DNA of 64,000 nucleotides from Hymenobacter plasmatis (GTDB lineage: Bacteria > Bacteroidota > Bacteroidia > Cytophagales > Hymenobacteraceae), in assembly GCF_020711255.1 (NCBI RefSeq), contig NZ_JAJFAW010000003.1, positions 203,517 through 267,516 of the forward strand. Direction: 5' to 3'. The position numbers and the translations under genes are program-made. Below, one piece after another: positions 36,907 through 46,500 of the stretch. The first letter of the stretch is position 1; the number at the start of each line of letters is the position of its first letter. The notes under the pieces are model-generated. The model did no database searches and was not told the DNA's origin. It saw nothing but the letters and a program-made list of their open reading frames with translations.

Positions 36907-37105
36907 GCTTGATTTGTGCGGGTTTGCAGGTTTTCTCAAGACTACTGTTCCAACTGCCGAGGTAGTTGGCCGGTTGTGGGCTTGCTAACACGCCATTACT
37001 GTTTACTTTCAAGCTTCCTGCTGGCTTTCCGGTCGTTCCCCGGAAAGCTGGAATGGGCATTGGGCAGTTTCGGACACACTTCTTTTCCTACTTCATTAGG
37101 TTGGT

Positions 37106-40054
37106 ATGATACTATTTACTCTGCTTCGGGTCAGGGATTTGGCGCGGGTGGCGCTGCTGGTGTTGGTGGTACTGAGTGGGCTGGGCTTGCTGCCGCAGGC
37201 GGCGTGGGCCAGTCACATCCGGGCCGGCGACATTCAGGCCAAGGTCGATACCACGGCCAACCCCAACCCGCGGCGCGTGTTTTTCAAGATGGTGCTTTAC
37301 ACCAAAACGGCCTCGACGACTAAACAGCCTTCGGCCATCATCTTTTTTGGGGACGGCACCTCGACTTGCTCTCCGGGCGTACCCCGCCTGGGTGGCGAGC
37401 GGCCAGTGCCGGGCAGCTCCGATACCAGCCTCAATATCTACCTGTTTGAGCACACCTTTCCTTCGACCGGTAGCTATACCGTCAGCTTCATCGGCGAAAA
37501 CCGGATTGGCGGGGTGCTGAACATGGACAACTCCATTAACCAGTCGTTCTATATCAGCACGCGCATCACCCTGGACCCGGCCTTGGGGCTCAACCACTCG
37601 CCTGTGCTTACGGCTCCGGCCGTAGACAAAGGGGCCGTGAGCCAAGTGTTTTTGCACAACCCGGCCGCGTTCGATGCCGATGGCGACTCGCTTTCTTTCC
37701 ACTTGCGCACCTGCCAGAAAAATGCCTTGCTTTCGGAGGACGTGTTAGCGCCGCCCTGCCCCGGCGCCACGGGCGACAACAAGCCGGTGCCGTTAACGGT
37801 CTCCAACTATCATTACCCCAATGACCCCGTTGTGACCCCCGGCACGCCGCCGATTCAGGTGGCATATGCCGGAAACCCACCTGGCGTACCGAACGACAAA
37901 GCCATCTTTGTGCAGGACGTGAACACCGGCCAAATCACGTGGAATGCGCCGGTGCAGGCGGGTATCTACAACGTGGCCATGGTGGTGGAGGAGTGGCGGC
38001 GCACGCCCTTGGGCCGGCGCCTGATTGGCGAAGTCATTCGCGACATGGAAATCACCGTTTCGGCCACGAACAACCTGCGGCCGACGCTGACGATTCCAGC
38101 TGATATCTGCGTGATTGCCGGGGAGCCCGTCACGGCTCAGGTTTCCGCCGTCGACGGCGAGGCGCCGGGCAGCACGGCTCCGACGCCCATCAGCTTGTTT
38201 GCTTACTCGGGCATTATTCCCCCGGCCACCTTCCGTCAAACGGCCAGCGGGCCGCCGGTGGCCCAGGGCACGTTCTCCTGGCAAACCGACTGCATCAACG
38301 TCGCTCGCCTGCCTTACCTGGTCGTCTTTAAAGCCCAGGACAACGCCGGCAGCGGCGGCTCGCCCACCAACCCGCCGCTGATTGACGAGAAAACCTGGCG
38401 CATTACCGTCATCGGGCCCGCCCCCCAGAACCTGAAGGCCGTGCCCGATGCCAGCACCGGCATCAACCGGACTCTGCTGAGCTGGAATACCTACCAGTGC
38501 GCCAACGCTTCGCGCATTTATATCTACCGGAGGGAGAATTCGTCGAGCGTGGTGCCCGGCCCCTGCGAAACCGGCATTCCGGCCGCGTGGGGCTACACCC
38601 TGGTTGGTTCGGTGGCCGCGTCTGCTACTTCCTTCATTGATAATAACGTGTCGGCGGGCGGGGTAAACCAGGGCCTGGACCGCGGCAAAACCTACTGCTA
38701 CCGCATCTACGCCGAGTTTCCGCTGCCGGCCGGTGGGGCCAGCATTGCCTCGCAGGAGGCCTGCGCCAACTTTAGTGGCCGCGCGGCGCTGCTCAAAAAC
38801 GTGGACGTAGAGGAAACCAGCACCACCACCGGGCGCATCGCAGTGCGCTGGACGCCGCCGCGCGCCGCTGCGGGCACCGTCCTGGATGGTGCCCTCTCTT
38901 ATGTATTGTCGCGCGGCGAAGGGCTGGCGCCGACTACCTATGCGCCGGTACGCACCTTTACGGCCCTCACCGACACGGCTTACATCGACACCAATCTGAA
39001 TACCCAGGACCTGCAGTACACCTACAAGCTTGATTTCATCCGCACGTTCAGCGACGGCCGCCCGCAGGTGAAGGAAACGTCGGGCCCGGCCAGCAGCGTG
39101 CGCGTCACGGCCTTGCCCAACAACCCGCCCACGGCCTTTACGGTGAGCTGGACCTACAATGTGCCCTGGGATAATTCGGCCAAACTGGTCGTTATCTACC
39201 GCCGGGCCGGTGCGCCGGGCAGCGCTTTTGTGCAGATTGCCACGGCCCCCACGAGTGCCACGGGCGGCTCTTACGTGGATAAGAGCACGACCCTAGTGAA
39301 AGGGCAGACCTACTGCTACTACGTGCGCACGGAGGGCCAGTACAATCCCACGGGCTACCTCAGTTCTTTGCTGAACAAGAGCCAGGAACAATGCTCCGTG
39401 CTAATCTCGCCACCGTGCAAGCCGGTGCTTTCGTTGCGGGCGACGAACTGCGACAGCCTGGCCGGGCTGGCCGAGTTCCCGACCCTGACCCAGCGCTACG
39501 CCAACCGCCTGAGCTGGAGCCTGAGCGCCGTGCCGGCCGGCTGCGACGCCACCATCGCCTCCTACCGCCTCTACTACCGGCCCACGCCCACCGGGCCCTT
39601 CGCCCTGCTGGCCACCACCGCGCAGACTTCCTACACGCACGCCGACCTGGAGTTTTCCGGCGGCTGCTACGCCGTGCAGGCCGTGGCCCCGAGCGGGCTG
39701 GTGAGCGATACGAGCAACGTGGCCTGCCAGGACAACTGCGTCTTTTTCAAGCTGCCCAACATCTTCACCCCCAACGGCGACAACCAGAACGCCGTGTTCC
39801 GGCCCAAGAACTACAGCCCCATCCGGCGCATCCACTTCCAGGCCTTCAACCGCTGGGGCGTCAAGGTCTTCGAGAACACGACCACCGCCGCCGACCGCGT
39901 GCTCATCAACTGGGACGGCGGCGGGCCCGTCTCCGAGGCTGGCCGAAGCGCCAAGGTGGCCGATGGTATTTATTACTACCTGGCCGAGGTGGAGTTTGCC
40001 GACTTTGCCAACTCCAAGCGCACCTACAAAGGCTGGGTCGAGATAGTACGCTAA
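37106..40054 (+). CDS. Large secreted protein with CHU_C (T9SS type B) C-terminal domain, copy 2
   Basis: 982 residues, the same architecture as copy 1: signal peptide (AAWAS), HIRAGDIQAKVD, Ig/FN3-like modules, and CHU_C at the C-terminus (NIFTPNGDNQNAVFRPKNY ... GWVEIVR). Protein similarity is moderate in the centre (divergent segments such as SSSVVPGPCETG) and near identical from 39411 onward, where the DNA matches copy 1 at almost every base. So this is an old duplication with recent 3' homogenisation. It has its own terminator and its own upstream region; the two start contexts share TTGGTATGATA. Confidence 0.9.
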   Translation: MILFTLLRVRDLARVALLVLVVLSGLGLLPQAAWASHIRAGDIQAKVDTTANPNPRRVFFKMVLYTKTASTTKQPSAIIFFGDGTSTCSPGVPRLGGERPVPGSSDTSLNIYLFEHTFPSTGSYTVSFIGENRIGGVLNMDNSINQSFYISTRITLDPALGLNHSPVLTAPAVDKGAVSQVFLHNPAAFDADGDSLSFHLRTCQKNALLSEDVLAPPCPGATGDNKPVPLTVSNYHYPNDPVVTPGTPPIQVAYAGNPPGVPNDKAIFVQDVNTGQITWNAPVQAGIYNVAMVVEEWRRTPLGRRLIGEVIRDMEITVSATNNLRPTLTIPADICVIAGEPVTAQVSAVDGEAPGSTAPTPISLFAYSGIIPPATFRQTASGPPVAQGTFSWQTDCINVARLPYLVVFKAQDNAGSGGSPTNPPLIDEKTWRITVIGPAPQNLKAVPDASTGINRTLLSWNTYQCANASRIYIYRRENSSSVVPGPCETGIPAAWGYTLVGSVAASATSFIDNNVSAGGVNQGLDRGKTYCYRIYAEFPLPAGGASIASQEACANFSGRAALLKNVDVEETSTTTGRIAVRWTPPRAAAGTVLDGALSYVLSRGEGLAPTTYAPVRTFTALTDTAYIDTNLNTQDLQYTYKLDFIRTFSDGRPQVKETSGPASSVRVTALPNNPPTAFTVSWTYNVPWDNSAKLVVIYRRAGAPGSAFVQIATAPTSATGGSYVDKSTTLVKGQTYCYYVRTEGQYNPTGYLSSLLNKSQEQCSVLISPPCKPVLSLRATNCDSLAGLAEFPTLTQRYANRLSWSLSAVPAGCDATIASYRLYYRPTPTGPFALLATTAQTSYTHADLEFSGGCYAVQAVAPSGLVSDTSNVACQDNCVFFKLPNIFTPNGDNQNAVFRPKNYSPIRRIHFQAFNRWGVKVFENTTTAADRVLINWDGGGPVSEAGRSAKVADGIYYYLAEVEFADFANSKRTYKGWVEIVR

Positions 40055-40081
40055 CCCAGGGTTTGAGCTTGAGCAAAAATG

Positions 40082-40113
40082 AAAAAGGCCGCTTCCATCG
40101 AAGCGGCCTTTTT
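40082..40113 (+). terminator. Terminator after CHU_C copy 2
   Basis: Stem AAAAAGGCCGCTTC / GAAGCGGCCTTTTT, loop CATC; symmetrical A and T tracts. Confidence 0.9.
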
Positions 40114-40227
40114 CGTCTTGATTTGTGGGGTTGGCCGCTTTTGTGCAGCTTGCAGCCCCAACCACAACCGTAGTTGGCCGGCCATTGAGCCGCACAATTG
40201 CCTTTCCATTTACAAGCCCGCCTCCTC

Positions 40228-41133
40228 GTGAACCCCACCAGCGCCTCCGAATCCATTAAAACCGCCGTTATTTTTCCCGGTCAGGGCAGCCAGTTTCCGG
40301 GCATGGCCCGCGAGCTGTTCGACCAGAACCTGGACGCCCGCGCCCTGCTCACCCAGGCCAACGACATCCTGGGCTTTAGCCTGACCGACATCATGTTCAC
40401 GGGCTCGGACGAGGACCTGCGCCGCACCGACGTAACCCAGCCGGCCATTTTTGTGCATTCGGTAGCTCAATTTGTGGCCCGCCCCGAACTGCAGCCCGCC
40501 ATGACGGCCGGCCACTCCCTGGGCGAGTTTTCGGCCCTGGTAGCTGCCGGCGTGCTTCGCTTCGAAGACGCCCTGCGGCTGGTGGCGCGCCGCGCCCAGG
40601 CCATGCAGGCCGCCTGCGAGGAGCAGCCCGGCACCATGGCCGCCATCCTGGGGCTCGACGACAGCACCGTGGAGCGCATTTGCCAGGAAATCACCACTGC
40701 CGGCCACGTGGTGGTGGCCGCCAACTACAATTGCCCCGGCCAGCTCGTCATCTCCGGCTCGGCCGAGGGCGTGGCCCGGGCCTGCGAAGCCCTGAAAGCC
40801 GCCGGCGCCAAGCGGGCCCTGCCGCTGCCCGTGGGCGGCGCTTTCCACTCGCCGCTGATGCAAAGTGCCGCCGCCGCCCTGGCCGAGGCCATCGAGAAAA
40901 CCACCTTCGGCGAGGCCCGCTGCCCCGTGTACCAGAACGTGGACGCGCTGCCGCACTCGTCGCCGGCCGAAATCAAAGCCAACCTGCTGCGCCAGCTCAC
41001 GGCCCCCGTGCGCTGGACCCAGGCCGTGCAGCAAATGGCCGCCGACGGCGCCACCGAATTTGTGGAGTGCGGTCCCGGTAAGGTGCTGCAAGGGCTGGTG
41101 AAGAAAATTGTGCCCACCGCTACCATCGGATAG
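40228..41133 (+). CDS. fabD: Malonyl-CoA:ACP transacylase
   Basis: 301 residues from GTG at 40228; the open frame reaches back to a TTG at 40198, which is less likely. Loads malonate onto acyl carrier protein in fatty-acid synthesis. FPGQGSQFPGMARELF at the N-terminus, TQPAIFVHS, the active-site serine in TAGHSLGEFSALVAAG, and the catalytic His in GGAFHSPLMQSA are all present, with ECGPGKVLQGL at the end. Normal length. The next gene starts 2 bp after its stop. Confidence 0.95.
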   Translation: MNPTSASESIKTAVIFPGQGSQFPGMARELFDQNLDARALLTQANDILGFSLTDIMFTGSDEDLRRTDVTQPAIFVHSVAQFVARPELQPAMTAGHSLGEFSALVAAGVLRFEDALRLVARRAQAMQAACEEQPGTMAAILGLDDSTVERICQEITTAGHVVVAANYNCPGQLVISGSAEGVARACEALKAAGAKRALPLPVGGAFHSPLMQSAAAALAEAIEKTTFGEARCPVYQNVDALPHSSPAEIKANLLRQLTAPVRWTQAVQQMAADGATEFVECGPGKVLQGLVKKIVPTATIG

Positions 41134-41135
41134 GG

Positions 41136-42380
41136 GTGCTTAGCGCAACGGGGCCGGCGCGCGAGCGGCGGTGGTTCGGGTGGTCGGTGGGGCTGGCCAT
41201 GCTGGCGCAGCTGGCACTATTCGCCTGGGCTACCGCGCCGGGCCTGGCCGGCACCGCCGACTCGGGCTTTTACCTGCACGCGGCCGGCACGCTGCGCACC
41301 GCGGGCCACCTGCTCAACCCCGATGGCTCGGCCTACCGCTACTGGCCGCCGCTGTACCCGGCGCTGGTGGCGCTGGGCGGGAGCCTGGGCGCGCTGCGCC
41401 TGCTCCACGGCCTTGCCCTTGGGCTAAGCCTACTGGCCTGGAGCCAGCTCGGCCGGCGGCTGTTGCCGGCCGGCTGGGCGCTGGTGCTACCCTGGGCCCT
41501 GGCCCTGAGCACGCCCTGGCTGGTGGTGAGCAAGTTTGTGTGGGGCGAAGTAGTGTTTGTGGCGTTGGTGGCGGGCTATGTGCTGGCCTTGTTTCGCTGG
41601 CTGCACACGCGGCAGCGGCAGTGGTGGATGGCCGCCACCGCGCTGGGGTTTCTGCTGCCGCTGCACCGCACGCCTGGCTTTTTTCTGCTGGCGGGCGTGG
41701 CCCTGGGCTTGATGCTGGAATGGAATGCACTGTTGCGCAGGCAGTGGCTACCACTCGCGGGGCACTTTGGGCTGAGCCTACTCGGGGGCATCGCCTGGCA
41801 CGTTTATGCTCTGCTCATCGCGGCGCCCACCGTTTACCGCCTCAATCGGGGCTGGGCCCAGTTTTTTAGCTCAACTGCCGACTACGGTTTTGTGTTGAGC
41901 CGCTGGCTGGCGCCGGTGCGGGCGGCGTGGCAGCCGGAGGTGCCCATGGTCTGGGCGCTGGCGCTGGTGGGGCTGCTGGCCTGGATGTGGCCCAAGGCGT
42001 CGGGCCCGGTGGGGGAGGAGTTTCCGGCCACGCAGGCTCCAGATGCAGTTTCTTCCTGGCCCGAGCGCTTCTCAAGAGTCTTGTGGGTGAGCAGCAGCTT
42101 CTTCATCCTTCTGCTGATAATTGCTACTACGTTCACCCGCAGCGCATCTGGGCTCTATGATGCCGAGCGATACGTTAGCGTGCTTTTTGGGCCGGTTATT
42201 CTGTTAGTGCTCCGCAGAACGGGGAACTGGTTTGAAGGGGCGTCGGGGCGCCGGAGCTGGGCTTCCTGGCTGGTGGTCGGCGTGGTGGGGGTGTGGTTGG
42301 CGTATGCCGCGGGCCGCAGCATCAGCAACGCGGCAGCCCTGCGCCAGCTGCCGCCGTTGGGCTGGACTTCGGCGCATTAG
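41136..42380 (+). CDS. Polytopic membrane protein, possible GT-C glycosyltransferase
   Basis: 414 residues from GTG at 41136, immediately behind fabD. About ten hydrophobic segments rich in Leu, Ala and Trp. The first periplasmic loop has GTADSGFYLHAAGTLRTAG with an Asp followed by YRYWPPLYPALVALGG, the layout seen in GT-C/PMT-type glycosyltransferases in which the loop Asp is catalytic, and LHRTPGFFLLAG follows. The rest has no recognised motif. Function is inferred only from this layout. Probably co-transcribed with fabD. Confidence 0.7.
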   Translation: MLSATGPARERRWFGWSVGLAMLAQLALFAWATAPGLAGTADSGFYLHAAGTLRTAGHLLNPDGSAYRYWPPLYPALVALGGSLGALRLLHGLALGLSLLAWSQLGRRLLPAGWALVLPWALALSTPWLVVSKFVWGEVVFVALVAGYVLALFRWLHTRQRQWWMAATALGFLLPLHRTPGFFLLAGVALGLMLEWNALLRRQWLPLAGHFGLSLLGGIAWHVYALLIAAPTVYRLNRGWAQFFSSTADYGFVLSRWLAPVRAAWQPEVPMVWALALVGLLAWMWPKASGPVGEEFPATQAPDAVSSWPERFSRVLWVSSSFFILLLIIATTFTRSASGLYDAERYVSVLFGPVILLVLRRTGNWFEGASGRRSWASWLVVGVVGVWLAYAAGRSISNAAALRQLPPLGWTSAH

Positions 42381-42401
42381 CCGTCGGGCGCTGGCCGCGC
42401 C

Positions 42402-43373
42402 CTACCAGAACCGGTTGGTGCACACTATCTGGGCTTTTTTCTTGATGCGCAACCCCACCAATATCTCGTGGCTGCCGCCGTGGTAGCCGGCCAGCTCGGA
42501 GAGGCCCGCATCGTAGGAATAGCCCAGCGTGTACTGCTCATAGCTGAGGCCCACCATTGCCACGGCCGAGTCGAAGGCACGCCACGATGCGCCGAACCAC
42601 AGCAGGTCCTGGTACTTAAGCTTGGCGTTGATATCGACCGAGAGCGGCGCCGGTTTCACGGCCTTGACCAGCACCGACGGCACCAGCGACCAGTCGTCGT
42701 TGATTGGCACTCGCACCCCGGCCGTGGCGAAGTAGTGCCGCTTCAGCGTGTTGCCCTCGCCGGCTTCCAGCGAGCCGGGCCCGTAGGAGAAGTTGAGCCG
42801 ATTGCCCAGCAGCTGCGCGCCCGATACGCCCACGTAGAACCGGGAGCTGTACAGCCACGCGCCAATTGACCCATCCAGCACCCGCGACGCGGCGCTGGCG
42901 GCCCGGGTCGTGGGGTCGAAGAAGTGCAGCTGCTGGCCATCGACGGCAAACTGCTGCATGCCGGCCGACATGCCCAGCGCCAGCCGGAGGTCGGGCATCA
43001 AGACTATGTTATAGGCGTAGGAAAGGTAGGCGCCCGTTCGGCTCGTGGGGCCGGTCACGTCGTTGTACACGAGGCCGCCGATTGCGTGAAACGGCCGGCG
43101 CCGGTCGTGGATGGTGCGCTTGGGAGTGCTGCGCCACTTGCCCAGCGAGGAGCTGGCGCTGGCGTAGTAGGTTTTGGGCGCCCCTTCCAGGCCCGTCCAC
43201 TGGGTGCGGTAGCTGAACTTGACGTCAATGTAATCCTCCACACCCGTGGTGCCCGGGTTGAGGATGTAATTGTTGTTCATGTACTGGCTGTACTGCGCCT
43301 GCTGCTGAGCCTGGGCCGGCGCGCTGGCCAAGAGCAGGAGCGGGAGCAGCAATAGCGGTAGGACTCTTTTCAT
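42402..43373 (-). CDS. PorP/SprF family type IX secretion membrane protein
   Basis: 323 residues. Signal peptide (ends APAQAQ), then the family's opening QAQYSQYMNNNYILNPGTTG, FSYRTQWTGLEGAPKTYY, and KRTIHDRRRPFHAIGGLVYND. The rest is barrel-like with GLRIKKKAQI at the end. In Flavobacterium, SprF is needed to put the SprB adhesin on the surface, and its gene lies next to sprB. Here it follows the giant CHU_C adhesin gene on the same strand, with 209 bp between, holding a repeat cluster. Confidence 0.93.
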   Translation of the reverse strand: MKRVLPLLLLPLLLLASAPAQAQQQAQYSQYMNNNYILNPGTTGVEDYIDVKFSYRTQWTGLEGAPKTYYASASSSLGKWRSTPKRTIHDRRRPFHAIGGLVYNDVTGPTSRTGAYLSYAYNIVLMPDLRLALGMSAGMQQFAVDGQQLHFFDPTTRAASAASRVLDGSIGAWLYSSRFYVGVSGAQLLGNRLNFSYGPGSLEAGEGNTLKRHYFATAGVRVPINDDWSLVPSVLVKAVKPAPLSVDINAKLKYQDLLWFGASWRAFDSAVAMVGLSYEQYTLGYSYDAGLSELAGYHGGSHEILVGLRIKKKAQIVCTNRFW

Positions 43374-43436
43374 AGCAGTAATGAGCTTATTGTCTGTCCA
43401 AAAGAGTGTAGGTAGAGTCAGCAGGAATGAAGTAAC

Positions 43437-43563
43437 TGTTATGCAGAGCGTAGCGAAGCATCTCTACCACACCATTTGTCATGCTGACGCAGGAAGCATC
43501 TTATCGCCGCTGAACGATGCTGTGCTGACCTGAGAAGATGCTTCGCTGCGCTCTGCATGACGG
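43437..43563. repeat. Three-unit palindromic repeat cluster between adhesin and PorP genes
   Basis: Unit 1 (43439-43465, ATGCAGAGCGTAGCGAAGCA) and unit 2 (43478-43506, TGTCATGCTGACGCAGGAAG) are direct; unit 3 (43531-43562, AGAAGATGCTTCGCTGCGCT) is inverted to unit 1. Same family as 18.0 kb and 30.7 kb. As the adhesin and PorP genes are co-oriented, this hairpin cluster may lower or stabilise downstream mRNA. Confidence 0.88.
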
Positions 43564-43582
43564 TTTTCTATGCAAGAACTGG

Positions 43583-46500
43583 TTAATACAAAATCGTAAT
43601 CGACCCACTGTAGGACCTGCCCAGCGGGCCTTTCGTGACGACGACGTAATAGTAGGTGCCCACCGGCGCGGGCTGCCCGTTGATGTCGCCGCGCCACTCA
43701 TTAGCCCGGCTGTAGTTATTAGCAGAGAAAATCCGGTTGCCCCAGCGGTTGAACACGCTCACCGTGTTGTCGGGGAATTGCTCAATGAACTCAATCTGCC
43801 AGGTGTCGTCGCGCCCGTCGCCGTTGGGCGTGAAGGCGTTGGGAATGCGGATAGGTGGGCGCACGGTCACCGTCACTTGGTCGGAGTCGGCGCAGCCGCC
43901 GGTCCCGCCCGTGATGGTGTAGGTCGTGGTCACGGTGGGCGAGGCGATGGGATGCAGCCGGTCGTTGCCCGGAAAGCTCAGCCCCACCGTCGGGGTCCAC
44001 GTCACGGGGTAATTGCCGTCGGCGCTGCCATCCAGTACCACGGAAGTGCCGGCCAAAATCTCTTTGTCGGGGCCGGCATCCACGTCAACCGGCGGGAGAA
44101 TGCGCGCCGCCACGCCATTTGAAACGGCCGTGACGGGCTGTCCGCACACATTGGTTGTGCGCAGGCGCAGCGTCACGGTCTGGCCGTCGCGCAGGGTTGT
44201 GCTGGTGAAGACTGGGTTCGTGGCCCCTGCCACGTCGTTGCCATTCACCTGCCACTGATAGGTAGGGCCCGTGCCGGCTTCGGTTATACTTGTGATGCTG
44301 AACGTCAGCGGCTCGCCCGGGCAAACCGGCCCGCCCGGCTGCACGGCAATAGCGAGCGTGGGCAGTGGTGTGGGCGTACGCGTTACAGTGACAGAGGCTG
44401 CCGCCGGGCCGGTGCTGCAAAGTCCCACCGTGGGCGTTAGCTCCACGCGAACCACGTCGCCGGTGGCCAGCGTGCTGCTGGTAAACGTGGGCCCGCTCGC
44501 GACGGCCACGTTGTTGACGAGCCAGCGGAACGTGGGCGCCGTGCCCGCGTTGGTGGGCACGGCCGTGAAGGTCAGGGCCGTGCCGGCGCACTGCACGGGC
44601 GGGGCCGCCAGGGTCACCCCGGTCGTCACGATGGGCTGCACCCGTACCGCCACAGCGTTGGAAACCTGCGTGGAGCAGGTGCCGGTGCCCGACGTCACGC
44701 GGCGCCGGAAAAAGGTTGTAGCCGAGAGCGGGCCCGGCGCAAAAGTTGGGCTGGTCGCCCCGCTTATTGCGCCCCAGTTTGTGCTATCGGCCGAGGCCTC
44801 CCACTGATACACAAACGTGCCCGTACCGCCACCGGCCCCAGCCGTGCTGGTGAGCGGGGCGGGCGAAGCGCCAGCGCAGACGTCCTGGTTGGCTGCAATG
44901 CTACCGGCGGTAAGCGCCGGCAACACCGTTATGGCAACGGAAGGCGAATACTCTGGTCCGCAAAGCCCCGATGTTACGCGGCGTCGGAAGTAGGTGGTTG
45001 CCGATAGCGGGCCGGGCGCAAAAGTGGGGCTGGTCGCGCCGGGAATGGCGGTCCAGCTACTGTTATTCGGCGAAGATTCCCATTGGTAGCTGAAGCTGCC
45101 GGTGCCGCCACCGGCCCCAGCCGTGCTGCTGAGCGGGGCAGGAGTGGCGCCAATGCAGATAGCCTGGTCGGCGGCGATGGTGCCGGCTGTAAGGGCCGGG
45201 AGCACGGTAATAGCGACGACGTTGGACGAGAAAGGCCCGCAGGTTCCGGACGTGACTCGCCGCCGGAAGTAGGTGGTGGCCGTGAGTGGCCCCGGCGCGA
45301 AAGTTGGGCTGGTCGCGCCGCCTATGGCCGACCAGTTTGTGTTATCCGCCGAGGCTTCCCACTGGTACGCAAACGCGCCCGTGCCGCCGCTCGCCAGGGC
45401 CGTACTGCTGAGCGGCGCCGGAGCAACCCCGGGGCACACGATTTGGTCAGCGGCAACGCTACCGGCAGTTACCGCGGGCAACACGGTTACCTTCACGGGG
45501 GCTGAGATTTCTGGTCCGCAAGTCCCCGACGTCACTTGACGGCGGAAGTAAGTCGTGGCTGCGAGCGGGCCGGGCGCGTAGTCGGCGCTAGTAGCGACAC
45601 CGATGGCCGTGAAGGTGGTGTTATCGGGCGATGATTCCCACTGATACACAAACTTGCCCGTTCCGCCGCTGGGCGCGGTGGCGCTGGTGAGCGACGCCGG
45701 TGTGTCCCCTGCACAGATGGTCTGGTCGGCCGCAATGCTGCCCGCTGTCAGCACCGGCAGCACTGTTAGGGTCACGGAGGGTGTGTACTCGGGCCCGCAA
45801 ACCCCCGACGTCACGCTGCGCCGGAAGTAGGTGGTGGCTGTAAGCAGGCCGGGCGCAAAAGTTGAGCTGGTCGCGCCGGCAATAGGCGTCCAGCTCGAAT
45901 TATTCGGTGAGGATTCCCATTGGTAGCTGAAGCTGCCACTGCCGCCGCTGGCTCCTGCGGTGCTGGTGAGCGGCGTCGGGGTAGCGCCCGGGCACAGCGT
46001 CTGGTCGGCGCCGATGGTGCCCGCCGTTAGGGTTGGGAGGACGGTGATGGCGACGACATTGGACAAGACCGGGGCGCAGCCGTTGCCCGAGCTCGCGCGG
46101 CGCCGGAAGTAGGTAGTCGCGTTCAGCTGGCCCGGCGCGTAGGTTGGGCCGGTGGCCCCGGCTATGGGCGTCCAGTTCACGTTATCCGCCGATGATTCCC
46201 ACTGGTAGGCGATGGTGCCCGCGCCGCCGGTGGCTGGGGTTTCGTTGGTGAGTGGAGTAGCGCTACTGCCCGTGCAAACGGTTTGGCTGGTTCCAATGCT
46301 ACCGGCCGTCAGGGCCGGCACCACGGTTAGCGTTACTACATTGGAGGGTGGGGCGGTGCAGGTGCCGGAGCGCACCTGGCGGCGGAAGAAAGTAGTGGCC
46401 GATAGCGGGCCAGGCGTGAAGGCGTCATTGGTAGCACCGGAAATGGCCGTCCAAGTGATGTTATCGGTTGAAGCTTCCCACTGATAGGCAAACGTGCCGG

